Shown here piece by piece: positions 28,429-36,769 of a stretch of DNA of 53,309 bases. Below the pieces are notes generated by a model. It saw only the letters and a list, made by a program, of their open reading frames with translations, had not been told where the DNA came from and did no database searches. A program made the translations under genes and the position numbers. How positions within the stretch are numbered: the stretch's first letter is position 1; each line of letters opens with the position of its first letter. Origin of the DNA: Stutzerimonas stutzeri (lineage in GTDB: Bacteria > Pseudomonadota > Gammaproteobacteria > Pseudomonadales > Pseudomonadaceae); NCBI GenBank assembly GCA_002387205.1, contig DGLA01000011.1:1-53309 (forward strand), in the 5' to 3' direction.

Positions 28429-30372
28429 ATGAGCAAAGCAGATGCTTTCGCCGAGGCAGGCAAAACTGCCGTGCTGCAGAACGTTCACGGAACCATGGAG
28501 TTTCTGCGCAAGTATCCCCCTTTCAACCAGATGGAGCCGGGCCATCTCGCCTATCTGGTGGAGAATTGCCAGCTGCGCTTCTACAGCGAAGGGGATTGCA
28601 TCATTTCGCCTGACGACGGCGTCGTCGAGCATTTCTATATCGTCAAACAGGGCCGGGTTCACGGCCAGCGACCACACACCAGCAAGCGCGGCACCGATAC
28701 CACTTTCGAGGTGATCGTCGGCGAATGCTTTCCAATGGCCGCGCTGATGGGCGAGCGCGCCACTCGCACCGGGCACTTCGCCGCCGAGGACACCTTTTGC
28801 TTCCTGCTGAACAAGCCCGCCTTTATCAAGCTGGTATCGAAATCCGCTTCGTTCCGTGACTTCGCCATGCGCGGGGTCAGCAGTCTGCTGGACCTGGTCA
28901 ACCAACAGGCGCAGATGCGTGCAGTGGAAAGCCTGGGCGAACATTACTCGCTGGAAACGCGCATCGGTGAGCTGGCGCTGCACCATCCCGTCTCCTGCCT
29001 GCCCTCGATGCCGTTGGCCGAGGCGGTAGGATTGATGCACGAAAATAACGTCGGGAGCGTTGTGATCACTGACCTCGAGTTGCACCCGCGAGGCATTTTC
29101 ACGTTGCGCGACCTGCGTCGCGTGATCGGGAGCGGCACGACCGACCTGGCCGCGCCGATTGCCAACTTCATGACCCAGGACCCGTTCTATCTACCGCCGG
29201 ACGCCACGGCCTTCGATGCGGCAATCGCCATGACCGAGCGACACATCGCGCATGTCTGTGTGGTAGAGAAGGGCCTGCTGCGGGGCGTCATCTCCGAGCG
29301 AGACCTGTTTTCCCTCCAACGGGTGGATCTGGTCCACCTCGCGCAGGCGATTTCCCACGCCGACAGCGTCGAGACACTGGTCATCATCCGCAGCCGCATT
29401 CAGCAGCTGGTAGACAACATGCTGGCGCACGGCGCTTCGTCCACTCAGATCACCCACATCATCACGCTGCTCAACGACCACACGGTATGCCGGGTCATCG
29501 AGCTGGCCATCGAAGCGCTGGGCGACCCAGGCATCCCCTTCACCTGGCTGTGTTTCGGCAGCGAGGGACGCCGCGAGCAGACGCTGTATACCGATCAGGA
29601 CAACGGCATCCTGTTCGAAGCCGCCGACGCTGCAGACGCTGCAGACGCTGCGCACCGCCGTGGTCGCTTGCTGCCACTGGCCGAACGCATCAACCGGGAT
29701 CTCGACACCTGCGGGTTCACCCTGTGCAAGGGCAACATCATGGCCAGCAACCCGGAGCTGTGCCTGTCGCGTCAGGAATGGAACCGGCGCTTTTGCTCGT
29801 TCATTCGCGAGGCGACGCCTGAAAACCTGCTGAGCAGCACCATCTTCTTCGATCTGCGGGCGGTCTGGGGATTATCCGAGGGCTACGAGCAGCTGCGCAG
29901 CAATCTACTCCATGAGATCGGTGACAACCGTCTCTTTCAGCGCATGCTGGCCGAAAATGCGTTGCGCCACCGCCCTCCGGTAGGTCGCTTCCGCGATTTT
30001 GTCGTTGCTCGCCAGAGTGAGGGCAAGGCGACGCTCGATCTGAAGGTGCAGGGCCTGACGCCTTTCGTCGACGGGGCGCGGCTGCTCGCGCTGAGCCATG
30101 GTATCTCTACCTGCAATACGCTGGACCGGCTGCGGCAGCTGGTTGAAAAGAATGTCATCGACGAAAAGGACGGCGCCGCGTACGAAGAGGCCTATCATTT
30201 CATCCAGCAGACACGCATGCAGCAACATCAGCAGCAGGCCCGCGACGGCCGGCCCTACTCGAACCGACTCGACCCTGACAGCCTCAATCATCTTGACCGC
30301 CGGATCCTGCGCGAGTCCTTTCGCCAGGCCCAGCGTTTACAAAGCAGCCTGACGGTTCGCTATCAGCTATGA
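28429..30372 (+). CDS. cNMP-binding/CBS/DUF294 nucleotidyltransferase-like signalling protein (COG2905)
   Basis: A 647-residue soluble protein: cyclic-nucleotide-binding-like domain (about residues 20-135), a CBS pair (165-290), a DUF294 nucleotidyltransferase-like domain with GSEGRREQTLYTDQD (377-391), and a C-terminal DUF294 domain (about 480-620). The GS...DxD pattern is the GlnD/GlnE-type nucleotidyltransferase core, so it may modify or regulate a partner. A 9-bp tandem repeat encodes DAADAADAA just after the active-site motif. The next gene overlaps by 4 bp. Homologues often neighbour acetate-type symporters, as here; the target is unknown. Confidence 0.9.
   Translation: MSKADAFAEAGKTAVLQNVHGTMEFLRKYPPFNQMEPGHLAYLVENCQLRFYSEGDCIISPDDGVVEHFYIVKQGRVHGQRPHTSKRGTDTTFEVIVGECFPMAALMGERATRTGHFAAEDTFCFLLNKPAFIKLVSKSASFRDFAMRGVSSLLDLVNQQAQMRAVESLGEHYSLETRIGELALHHPVSCLPSMPLAEAVGLMHENNVGSVVITDLELHPRGIFTLRDLRRVIGSGTTDLAAPIANFMTQDPFYLPPDATAFDAAIAMTERHIAHVCVVEKGLLRGVISERDLFSLQRVDLVHLAQAISHADSVETLVIIRSRIQQLVDNMLAHGASSTQITHIITLLNDHTVCRVIELAIEALGDPGIPFTWLCFGSEGRREQTLYTDQDNGILFEAADAADAADAAHRRGRLLPLAERINRDLDTCGFTLCKGNIMASNPELCLSRQEWNRRFCSFIREATPENLLSSTIFFDLRAVWGLSEGYEQLRSNLLHEIGDNRLFQRMLAENALRHRPPVGRFRDFVVARQSEGKATLDLKVQGLTPFVDGARLLALSHGISTCNTLDRLRQLVEKNVIDEKDGAAYEEAYHFIQQTRMQQHQQQARDGRPYSNRLDPDSLNHLDRRILRESFRQAQRLQSSLTVRYQL
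29626..29652 (+). repeat. In-frame 9-bp tandem repeat (3 units)
   Basis: GACGCTGCA occurs three times in a row (the last unit ends in G), coding for Asp-Ala-Ala units at residues 400-408 of the DUF294 protein. Changes in unit number would keep the reading frame. Confidence 0.85.
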
Positions 30373-31073
30373 ATATGCCATGGTTCAACCTACGCGGTCC
30401 GACGCTGGATCTCGATCAGCTGCAGCGCCGCGATCAGCTAACCCCGCCCGCCGCAGTTGATGCCACGCCGCTTTGCGAACAGCGCTTGGTGGTGCTGGAT
30501 CTTGAAACAAGCGGACTGGACATGCGCCGCGATATTGTTCTTTCCATCGGGGCAGTAGTCATCGAGAACGGCGGCATCGACCTGGGCGATCAGTTCGAAT
30601 CTACGCTGCTGCGTCCGGCTCAGAAAGTGAGCGAAAGCGTGCTTATCCACGGTATCGCGCCAAGCGAGCTGGAGGCCGGGGATGACCCCGCCGAAGCGCT
30701 ACTGGATTTCATGGCGTTTGTCGGCGACAGCCCGATCCTGGCGTTTCATGCTCCTTTTGACCGACGCATGCTGACCCGCGCATTGAAGGCGACACTGGGA
30801 TACAAGCTGCGACACCCATTCTTTGATGTCGCCGAACTTGCACCGATGCTTTGCCCCGACAATCGTCCCCGGCAGAACGGGCTGGACGAATGGTGCAGGC
30901 ACTTTGGCCTGCAGGTGCTGCAGCGTCACCACGCCAGCGCCGACGCCTTGGCAACCGCCGAACTGGCCCTGATCCTCTTCAGTAAGGCGCGCCGCCAGGG
31001 CCTGGACAGCCTGGTCGCCCTGAACCAGCGCCTGGCCAACTGGCGCCAGCGGCAACAGGCCAGCTTGATGTAA
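30369..31073 (+). CDS. DEDDh 3'-5' exonuclease (DnaQ/PolC epsilon-like)
   Basis: A 234-residue exonuclease. ExoI is VVLDLETSGLD (D44, E46), ExoII lies in ILAFHAPFDRRML and ExoIII in HHASADALATAE, together giving the DEDDh catalytic set. About 40 extra residues precede the domain. Its ATG overlaps the DUF294 stop codon (ATGA), so the two are coupled. It resembles the DNA polymerase III epsilon family but is not the replicative DnaQ by context. The physiological substrate is unknown. Confidence 0.9.
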   Translation: MNMPWFNLRGPTLDLDQLQRRDQLTPPAAVDATPLCEQRLVVLDLETSGLDMRRDIVLSIGAVVIENGGIDLGDQFESTLLRPAQKVSESVLIHGIAPSELEAGDDPAEALLDFMAFVGDSPILAFHAPFDRRMLTRALKATLGYKLRHPFFDVAELAPMLCPDNRPRQNGLDEWCRHFGLQVLQRHHASADALATAELALILFSKARRQGLDSLVALNQRLANWRQRQQASLM

Positions 31074-31207
31074 CGCGTCCTCTCGCAGAGCTGAAACAGC
31101 CAATGACTGGCCGACACACAATCTCGCCGCATCAATAGTGGCGAGCTACGGCCATCCCGAGACTTCACGCTATCTGCATTGAGGCCTTGTCAGGCTCTGG
31201 CCCAGCG

Positions 31208-31228
31208 GCCTGGCCTCCCCGGCCAGGC
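31208..31228. terminator. Possible bidirectional hairpin between convergent genes
   Basis: GCCTGGCC-TCCCC-GGCCAGGC is a perfect 8-bp stem in the gap between the exonuclease (+) and the hypothetical membrane protein (-). No clear U-tract follows in either direction, so termination is uncertain. Confidence 0.4.
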
Positions 31229-31300
31229 GCCGTCTCAAACGCAACGCTGCGCCCCATCAGCGGTGGCAGCGAAGGAAAGGCAGATCGATCTCGCCCAGGC

Positions 31301-31822
31301 TTAGCGCGAATCAGCACCGCAGATGCGCTGGAACAGCGGCGAATCGGCATCCAGCTCGGTCAGGGTTTCAACTTTGGCCTGACCCGCATCGTTCAATCTG
31401 AACATGGCCTTCTCCGCGCAGATCAGTTGATAAGACTGGCTGGTCACGGTGGACATCAGATGCTGTTTATCGAAGCGATACAGGACAAAGCGGGCGATGC
31501 GGCCCCGATCGGTGTCCTGGACCTGCGCGTTTGCCTGATCGAGGACCGTATAGCTCAAGGGCATCGGGTACATCATGGTCCAAGGGCGCCACAACATTTC
31601 CCCATCTTCACTCGAAACGACCACGGTCCCTTCCGGTAGGCGCGCCTGCTTGGCTTCAAACCAGGTGTATTCGTAATGGATGGTGTAACTCAGCATTCCC
31701 AGCCCAGCGAATACAGGAATGATCCATTTCGGCACTCGCTTACGCGTCAGTGAGCGCAGCAACAGTCCGATGCCGGCTCCCGCCACACCAGCGACGATTG
31801 CCGCAATTAGATGCCAGAACAT
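31301..31822 (-). CDS. Hypothetical membrane-anchored protein
   Basis: A 173-residue protein with two N-terminal transmembrane helices (about residues 5-22 and 34-50) and a hydrophilic C-terminal domain of about 120 residues (for example GEMLWRPWTMMYPMPLSY and QSYQLICAEKAMFRLND). I do not recognise the family. The ATG at 31822 follows GGGGAG at six bases. That ribosome-binding site directly abuts the T-run of the symporter terminator, leaving little room for a separate promoter, so expression probably depends on read-through from the symporter genes or on a promoter inside the symporter gene. Confidence 0.75.
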   Translation of the reverse strand: MFWHLIAAIVAGVAGAGIGLLLRSLTRKRVPKWIIPVFAGLGMLSYTIHYEYTWFEAKQARLPEGTVVVSSEDGEMLWRPWTMMYPMPLSYTVLDQANAQVQDTDRGRIARFVLYRFDKQHLMSTVTSQSYQLICAEKAMFRLNDAGQAKVETLTELDADSPLFQRICGADSR

Positions 31823-31835
31823 ATACAACTCCCCT

Positions 31836-31866
31836 AAAAAAATCGGGCTTCCATATGGAAGCCCGA
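31836..31866 (-). terminator. Rho-independent terminator of the DUF4212-symporter operon
   Basis: Read leftward, TCGGGCTTCC and GGAAGCCCGA form a perfect 10-bp stem with an ATAT loop, followed by seven T. It lies 46 bases after the symporter stop and immediately before the ribosome-binding site of the next leftward gene. Confidence 0.93.
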
Positions 31867-31912
31867 CTCTACCTCGGCGTCAGACCAGGTCTGACAGTTG
31901 GCGCATTATCAG

Positions 31913-33682
31913 TTAGTGATCAAGCGCAACGCCAGCACCTTTCGGGGTACGAACGCTCTCGACCAGATCCTGAATCTCCTGCGGCGGAGCCTCGGTAGCC
32001 ATCGACACGACGTAGGCAACCGCGAAGTTCAGAATCGCACCTACAGCACCGAAGGCCTGCGGGGAGATGCCCATCCACCACTGATCAGGCGTGTTAGGAA
32101 TGCTTGCAGTGCCTGGGATGAAGAACCAGCCCAGGTACAGGAAGATGTACACGGCGGTGGAAATCACACCAACCAACATCCCTGCTACAGCACCCTTGCT
32201 GTTCACACGCTTGGAGAAGATGCCCATCATCAGCGCCGGGAACAGGCTCGCTGCTGCCAGACCGAACGCCAGCGCTACAACCTGAGCCGCGAAGCCCGGA
32301 GGATTCAGGCCCAGCCATGTGGCCAGCAGAATCGCTGCAGTCATGGACAGACGGGCGGCCAGCATCTCGTTCTTCTCACTGATTTTAGGATTGATCAGCG
32401 TCTTGATGAGGTCATGACTGATGGCAGAGGAGATCGCCAGCAGCAGACCCGCAGCAGTCGAAAGCGCAGCGGCGATAGCACCCGCGGCGATCAGACCGAT
32501 GACCCAGCCCGGCAGGTTGGCGATTTCCGGGTTGGCCAGAACGATGATGTCATTGTTCACGGTCAGCTCGTTGCCACTCCAGCCACGCTCAGTAGCGGTT
32601 GGAGTGAAGGCGGCGTTGGCGTCGTTGTACATCTGCACACGACCGTCGCTGTTCTTGTCTTCCCACTTGATCAGACCGGTCTGCTCCCAGGTCTGCACCC
32701 ACTCCGGACGATCTTCGTAGCGAATCGCTTCGGCCTGAGGGCCTTCCGGATAGATGGTCTGAACCAGGTTCAGGCGTGCCATGGAGGCAACAGCCGGCGC
32801 GGTGAGGTACAGCAGCGCGATGAAGATCAGCGTCCAGCCAGCGGACCAACGGGCATCAGCTACCTTCGGTACGGTGAAGAAGCGGATGATGACGTGCGGC
32901 AGACCAGCGGTACCAATCATCAGCGACAGGGTGAACAGGAACATGTTCAGCTTGTTGTCGACGTCAGCGGTATACGCGGTGAAACCGAGGTCAGTAACCA
33001 CCTGGTTCAGTTTTTCGAGCAGCGGCAGCCCGGATTCGGTATGGGTGCTGAACATACCGAACATCGGGATCGGGTTGCCCGTCAACTGCATGGCAATGAA
33101 CACGGCCGGAATGGTGTAGGCGATGATCAGAACCACATACTGTGCCACCTGGGTATAGGTGATGCCCTTCATGCCGCCGAATACCGCGTAGGCGAACACG
33201 ATGGCAGCAGCGATCCAGATACCGGCGGAGTTGCTCACTTCCAGGAAGCGGGAGAACGCCACGCCAGCACCGGCCATCTGGCCGATTACATAGGTAACGG
33301 AGATGAGGATGAGGCAGACCACAGCTACCAGGCGAGCGCCACGGCTGTAGAAACGGTCACCGATGAAGTCCGGTACGGTGAACTTGCCGAACTTGCGCAG
33401 GTAAGGCGCCAGCAGCATTGCCAGCAGCACGTAGCCACCGGTCCAACCCATCAGGTAGACGGAAGTGGCATAACCGCCAGAGGCGATCAGACCTGCCATG
33501 GAGATGAAGGAAGCTGCAGACATCCAGTCTGCAGCCGTGGCCATACCGTTGGTTACCGGGTGAACACCACCACCAGCGACATAGAATTCTTTAGTCGAAC
33601 CGGCGCGGGCCCAGATCGCGATCCCGATATAAAGCAGGAACGACGCGCCCACGAACAACATGTTGATCCAATATTGGCTCAT
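31913..33682 (-). CDS. Sodium:solute symporter, VC_2705/ActP-like subfamily (large subunit)
   Basis: A 589-residue transporter of the sodium:solute symporter family with about 13 transmembrane helices. Diagnostic stretches include GSTKEFYVAGGGVHPVTNGMATAADWMSAASF (near residues 28-60), YVIGQMAGAGVAFSRFL and GLPHVIIRFFTVP. A hydrophilic insert (about residues 320-390) is typical of the VC_2705 group, which is found with a small DUF4212 subunit. These systems import acetate or similar short carboxylates with sodium. The DUF4212 gene ends 5 bp upstream. The exact substrate is inferred. Confidence 0.92.
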   Translation of the reverse strand: MSQYWINMLFVGASFLLYIGIAIWARAGSTKEFYVAGGGVHPVTNGMATAADWMSAASFISMAGLIASGGYATSVYLMGWTGGYVLLAMLLAPYLRKFGKFTVPDFIGDRFYSRGARLVAVVCLILISVTYVIGQMAGAGVAFSRFLEVSNSAGIWIAAAIVFAYAVFGGMKGITYTQVAQYVVLIIAYTIPAVFIAMQLTGNPIPMFGMFSTHTESGLPLLEKLNQVVTDLGFTAYTADVDNKLNMFLFTLSLMIGTAGLPHVIIRFFTVPKVADARWSAGWTLIFIALLYLTAPAVASMARLNLVQTIYPEGPQAEAIRYEDRPEWVQTWEQTGLIKWEDKNSDGRVQMYNDANAAFTPTATERGWSGNELTVNNDIIVLANPEIANLPGWVIGLIAAGAIAAALSTAAGLLLAISSAISHDLIKTLINPKISEKNEMLAARLSMTAAILLATWLGLNPPGFAAQVVALAFGLAAASLFPALMMGIFSKRVNSKGAVAGMLVGVISTAVYIFLYLGWFFIPGTASIPNTPDQWWMGISPQAFGAVGAILNFAVAYVVSMATEAPPQEIQDLVESVRTPKGAGVALDH

Positions 33683-33687
33683 TGTGG

Positions 33688-33951
33688 TTACTCCTCAACC
33701 CCGAATTCCTTGTCCAGTTTGTTCAGCCGCCACGCGTAGTGGAAGATGATCAAAATGAACGTGATGATGGAACCCTGTTGAGCGAACCAGAACCCCAGGT
33801 CAGTCCCCCCGACCGGAATACCGGCGAGTAAAGGGCGCAGCAGGATGGCGAAACCATATGAGACAAGAGCCCAGACCACCAGGCTCCAAGTTATCAGGCG
33901 AACATTCGCCTTCCAGTACGCAGCAGCATTTGTTTTATCGGCGTCGGCCAT
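33688..33951 (-). CDS. DUF4212 small subunit of sodium/solute symporter
   Basis: An 87-residue, two-helix membrane protein with the DUF4212 pattern: AYWKANVRLITWSLVVWALVSYG followed by GFWFAQQGSIITFILIIFHYAWRLNKLD. DUF4212 proteins are encoded next to VC_2705-type symporters and are thought to be accessory subunits. Its stop codon is 5 bp from the symporter start. It is the first gene of the operon, so the promoter should lie in the long gap upstream. Confidence 0.93.
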   Translation of the reverse strand: MADADKTNAAAYWKANVRLITWSLVVWALVSYGFAILLRPLLAGIPVGGTDLGFWFAQQGSIITFILIIFHYAWRLNKLDKEFGVEE

Positions 33952-34034
33952 GACGTTCTCCGTCTTATTTTTATTACGGGTAAAGGGAACTACATCGTGA
34001 ATCTAGCAAGGATGTGTCGTGGAAAGATAGCCCC

Positions 34035-34044
34035 GACTTTAGTC
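34035..34044. promoter_or_regulatory. Operator-like palindrome GACTTTAGTC upstream of symporter operon
   Basis: GACT-TT-AGTC is a 4+4 inverted repeat 83 bases before the DUF4212 start codon, a position suited to an activator. Acetate-uptake genes in pseudomonads are controlled by the CrbS/CrbR two-component system; assigning this site to CrbR is a guess. Confidence 0.3.
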
Positions 34045-34253
34045 TGACAGGCTCTAAATCGCCTGCTGAATGCGATCCCGCCGCCCCTGGAGCGGAACCG
34101 TCATGCGCTTGCAAAGGCGGGAGTCTGGGTTATCGAGCAGGCGCGCCACGAATAGGCCTCAATCCAACCAGGACCGGGGCCTTGGCCGCTCCCGCTTCAA
34201 GGAGCAGGCAATCTCCCCGAAGGTCTCCCAGGCAGAAGAAGCTCCGGACGGAT

Positions 34254-34267
34254 TGACCGGCCGGTCA
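34254..34267. promoter_or_regulatory. Perfect 14-bp palindrome, operator-like
   Basis: TGACCGGCCGGTCA reads the same on both strands, a form common for TetR-type operators. No regulator gene is adjacent, and it is about 300 bases from the nearest start codon. Confidence 0.35.
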
Positions 34268-34635
34268 CGAAACAAGCGAACCTCATCTGGAGCGGGCTAC
34301 GAACTTGTTAAAGTTTTGCGGGCGAAACTTATAGTTACTCAAAGATGCGCCTGCATAGTTGTTGCATTGCAGTAATTAGTATTGTCCAGTATCGGCCTGG
34401 CTAGAACACAGGACACTTCCTTATTATCATCACGAATAATTAAAAGTTGATTACATGGCTAACTATTTGCTGCGCTTAGCAACAGTAAATACGTCAGGAC
34501 ACGGCAATGCCTGATCGATCGCATGGCATGTTCTCTTGCTCTGCCGACGAGATGACGACTAGCGGTAGCCCTGACATTGCAAGCGCCGGACGGTTGTCCA
34601 ACGCGAGACGAATCCACCGCCAGCCCAATGCCGCC

Positions 34636-35178
34636 TTAGCAGGCCGGACGTCCCGCCGTGTATTTCTGCGCCGGATCGATGGCCGCTTCCAGGTCGCGGA
34701 TCGCCGTGGCACCGATCAGCAGGGGATAGCGGAAATGACTACGGTCGGTCAGGTTCACTTCGGTTTCGCGTAGCTGATCGCCGATGCACAGTTGCATCTC
34801 GACCACCGGGCGTTCGGCCACGTCCGGGCCACGCTCGACATCCGTATCATCGTCCGGGTCGACCGCTTCTTCTTTTCGGGTCTTGATCTCCGCGATGCGC
34901 GCCAGGCGATGCTCATAGAGCGTGTCGTCAGCACCCTCCACAGCCAGGCGGAATCTCACCCAGTCCTCGCCGTCACGCTCAAAGAGATCGATGTCCCGCG
35001 CCGACAGCGAGGCGGTCATCGCGCCAGTATCCATCTTTGCCTTCAGCGTTTTGCCGAGGTCTTCGATCTTGATCTGCTCGTAGCGTCCGAACAGGGTGGG
35101 CTCGGCAGCGACGGCGGGAAGGGTTAGCGCACTCAACAGCAACAACAAACGGGACAAAACGGCCTCCGGGATCAGCAT
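34636..35178 (-). CDS. Putative retropepsin-like aspartic protease (RimK/LysX-associated 'ATP-dependent zinc protease' family)
   Basis: A 180-residue protein with a signal peptide (MLIPEAVLSRLLLLLSALTL, cleavage after AVAA) and a small domain containing KMDTGAMTASLSARDI and YPLLIGATAI. The DTGA motif is the catalytic signature of retropepsin-like proteases; database entries often call this group ATP-dependent zinc protease, which is probably a misnomer. The signal peptide would put it in the periplasm. The start at 35178 is preferred because the signal peptide starts there, although the GAGGGG site is close. Substrate unknown. Confidence 0.75.
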   Translation of the reverse strand: MLIPEAVLSRLLLLLSALTLPAVAAEPTLFGRYEQIKIEDLGKTLKAKMDTGAMTASLSARDIDLFERDGEDWVRFRLAVEGADDTLYEHRLARIAEIKTRKEEAVDPDDDTDVERGPDVAERPVVEMQLCIGDQLRETEVNLTDRSHFRYPLLIGATAIRDLEAAIDPAQKYTAGRPAC

Positions 35179-35304
35179 TGACCCCTCTGGGACCAGATCC
35201 ATTGCGCATCCGTTCCGCCTCCGTGCTGCCGCATGACCTGCTGCACGCGAGGACGGCGGCCGCCTGTTAGACTGCACTTTCACCTTTTCCTGCAGATCAC
35301 TACC

Positions 35305-36684
35305 GTGCCCAGTTCAGCCTTCGCCACCCTGCCCCTCAGCCCTGCAACGCTGGCCAATCTCGACGCCCTCGGCTACGCCGAGATGACGCCGATCCAGGCG
35401 CAAAGCCTGCCGGTCATGCTCAAGGGCATGGACCTCATCGCGCAGGCCAAGACCGGCAGCGGCAAGACCGCTGCTTTTGGCATCGCCCTGCTGGAGCCGA
35501 TCAACCCCCGCTATTTCGGCTGCCAGGCACTGGTTCTCTGCCCGACGCGCGAGCTGGCCGATCAGGTGGCCAAGGAGTTACGCCGCCTGGCGCGCTCGGC
35601 CGACAACATCAAGATCCTGACGCTCTGCGGCGGTGTGTCCATCGGCCCGCAGATCGGCTCCCTGGAGCATGGCGCACACGTGATCGTCGGCACGCCCGGG
35701 CGAGTTCAGGAGCATCTGAAGAAAGGCACGCTGAAGCTCGACGGTCTCAACAAGCTCATCCTGGATGAAGCCGACCGCATGCTCGACATGGGCTTCTACG
35801 ACGCGATAGCGGAAATCATCGGGCAGACCCCAGGCAAGCGCCAGACGCTGTTGTTCTCGGCGACCTACCCGGCCGGCATCAAGCAGCTCGCCTCGACCTT
35901 TATGCGCGACCCGCAACAGGTGAAGGTCGAGGCGCTGCATGACGACTCGCAGATTGAACAGCGCTTCTACGAGATCGATCCCGAAGAGCGCATGCAGGCG
36001 GTAATCCAGGTGCTGGCCAGCTTCCGACCGGAGACCTGCGTGGCCTTCTGCTTTACCAAACAGCAGTGTCAGGACCTGGTCGATGCCCTCAGCGCGAAAG
36101 GCATCTCTGCCATGGCGCTGAACGGCGATCTGGAGCAGCGTGACCGCGACCAGGTGCTGGCCATGTTCGCCAATCGCAGCCTTTCGGTGCTGGTAGCCAC
36201 AGACGTCGCGGCCCGTGGGCTGGATATCGACGCGCTGGATATGGTGATCAATGTCGAGCTGGCTCGTGATTCGGAGATTCACGTTCACCGTGTCGGTCGG
36301 ACCGGGCGTGCCGGCAAGAAAGGAATTGCGGTCAGCCTGGTTGCCCCCGCTGAAGCCCACCGTGCCCGAGCCATCGAGGAGCGGCAGAAGGCACCCCTGA
36401 ACTGGCAGCCGTTAAGCGACTTGAAAGCCCAACCGGGTGGTCCATTGCAACCTCCAATGGTGACCCTGTGCATCGCTGCCGGGCGCAAGGACAAGCTGCG
36501 CCCCGGCGACATTCTTGGTGCGATGACCGGTGATGCCGGAATCCCCGGTACCCAGGTAGGCAAGATCGCGATCTTCGACTTCCAGGCGTTCGTCGCCGTC
36601 GAACGCGACATCGCCAGGCAGGCGCTGAATCGCCTCAACTCCGGCAAGATCAAAGGCCGGTCGTTGAAGGTGAGGCAGCTATAA
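35305..36684 (+). CDS. dbpA: ATP-dependent RNA helicase DbpA
   Basis: A 459-residue DEAD-box helicase that acts on 23S rRNA during 50S subunit assembly. Visible motifs: Q-motif near PLSPATLANLDALGYAEMTPIQAQ, AKTGSGKT, PTRELADQV, DEAD (LDEADRMLD), SAT (LLFSATYP), ATDVAARGLDID and HRVGRTGRAG. The last 75 residues (VTLCIAAGRKDKLRPGDILGAM) form the DbpA-specific RNA-binding domain. A GTG start at 35305 gives the natural N-terminus (PSSAFATLPLSP); the only upstream in-frame ATG would add 24 unlike residues that overlap the neighbour's leader. Confidence 0.95.
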   Translation: MPSSAFATLPLSPATLANLDALGYAEMTPIQAQSLPVMLKGMDLIAQAKTGSGKTAAFGIALLEPINPRYFGCQALVLCPTRELADQVAKELRRLARSADNIKILTLCGGVSIGPQIGSLEHGAHVIVGTPGRVQEHLKKGTLKLDGLNKLILDEADRMLDMGFYDAIAEIIGQTPGKRQTLLFSATYPAGIKQLASTFMRDPQQVKVEALHDDSQIEQRFYEIDPEERMQAVIQVLASFRPETCVAFCFTKQQCQDLVDALSAKGISAMALNGDLEQRDRDQVLAMFANRSLSVLVATDVAARGLDIDALDMVINVELARDSEIHVHRVGRTGRAGKKGIAVSLVAPAEAHRARAIEERQKAPLNWQPLSDLKAQPGGPLQPPMVTLCIAAGRKDKLRPGDILGAMTGDAGIPGTQVGKIAIFDFQAFVAVERDIARQALNRLNSGKIKGRSLKVRQL

Positions 36685-36690
36685 GCGGGG

Positions 36691-36768
36691 AGCTGGAAGC
36701 CAGAAGCCAGAAGCCAGAAGCCAGAGCTTTTACTTCAGGCTTCCAGCTTCAAGCTTCCAGCTGCTTCT
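36691..36768. repeat. Period-7 inverted repeat element A between convergent genes
   Basis: The left arm is AGCTGG followed by four exact AAGCCAG units (36697-36724); the right arm is made of GCTTCCA/GCTTCAA units ending in AGCTGCTTC. The arms are complementary with few mismatches around an AGCTTTTACTT loop, so a long hairpin can form. It fills the gap between dbpA and the PhoX-like gene and may act as a bidirectional terminator. A similar element with a different heptamer lies at 51528-51609. Confidence 0.8.
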
Positions 36769-36769
36769 T

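Larger units (their letters stand above)
33952..34635. other. 684-bp gene-free region upstream of the symporter operon, with two palindromes
   Basis: This gap must hold the symporter promoter. It contains GACTTTAGTC (34035-34044) and the perfect 14-bp palindrome TGACCGGCCGGTCA (34254-34267). From about 34300 to 34500 the sequence is clearly more AT-rich than its surroundings, with runs such as TAATTAAAAGTTGATTA. Short rightward frames in 34014-34375 look non-coding. I see no convincing small-RNA gene, but one cannot be excluded. Confidence 0.5.

Noticed and set aside
31898..33739. 613-codon rightward frame opposite the symporter
   Set aside because: Shadow of the symporter gene. The product is polar, His/Gly/Arg-rich and unlike any domain.
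34014..34375. Two short overlapping rightward frames (80 and 101 codons)
   Set aside because: Basic, low-information products, no ribosome-binding site, and they overlap each other in a region that looks regulatory.
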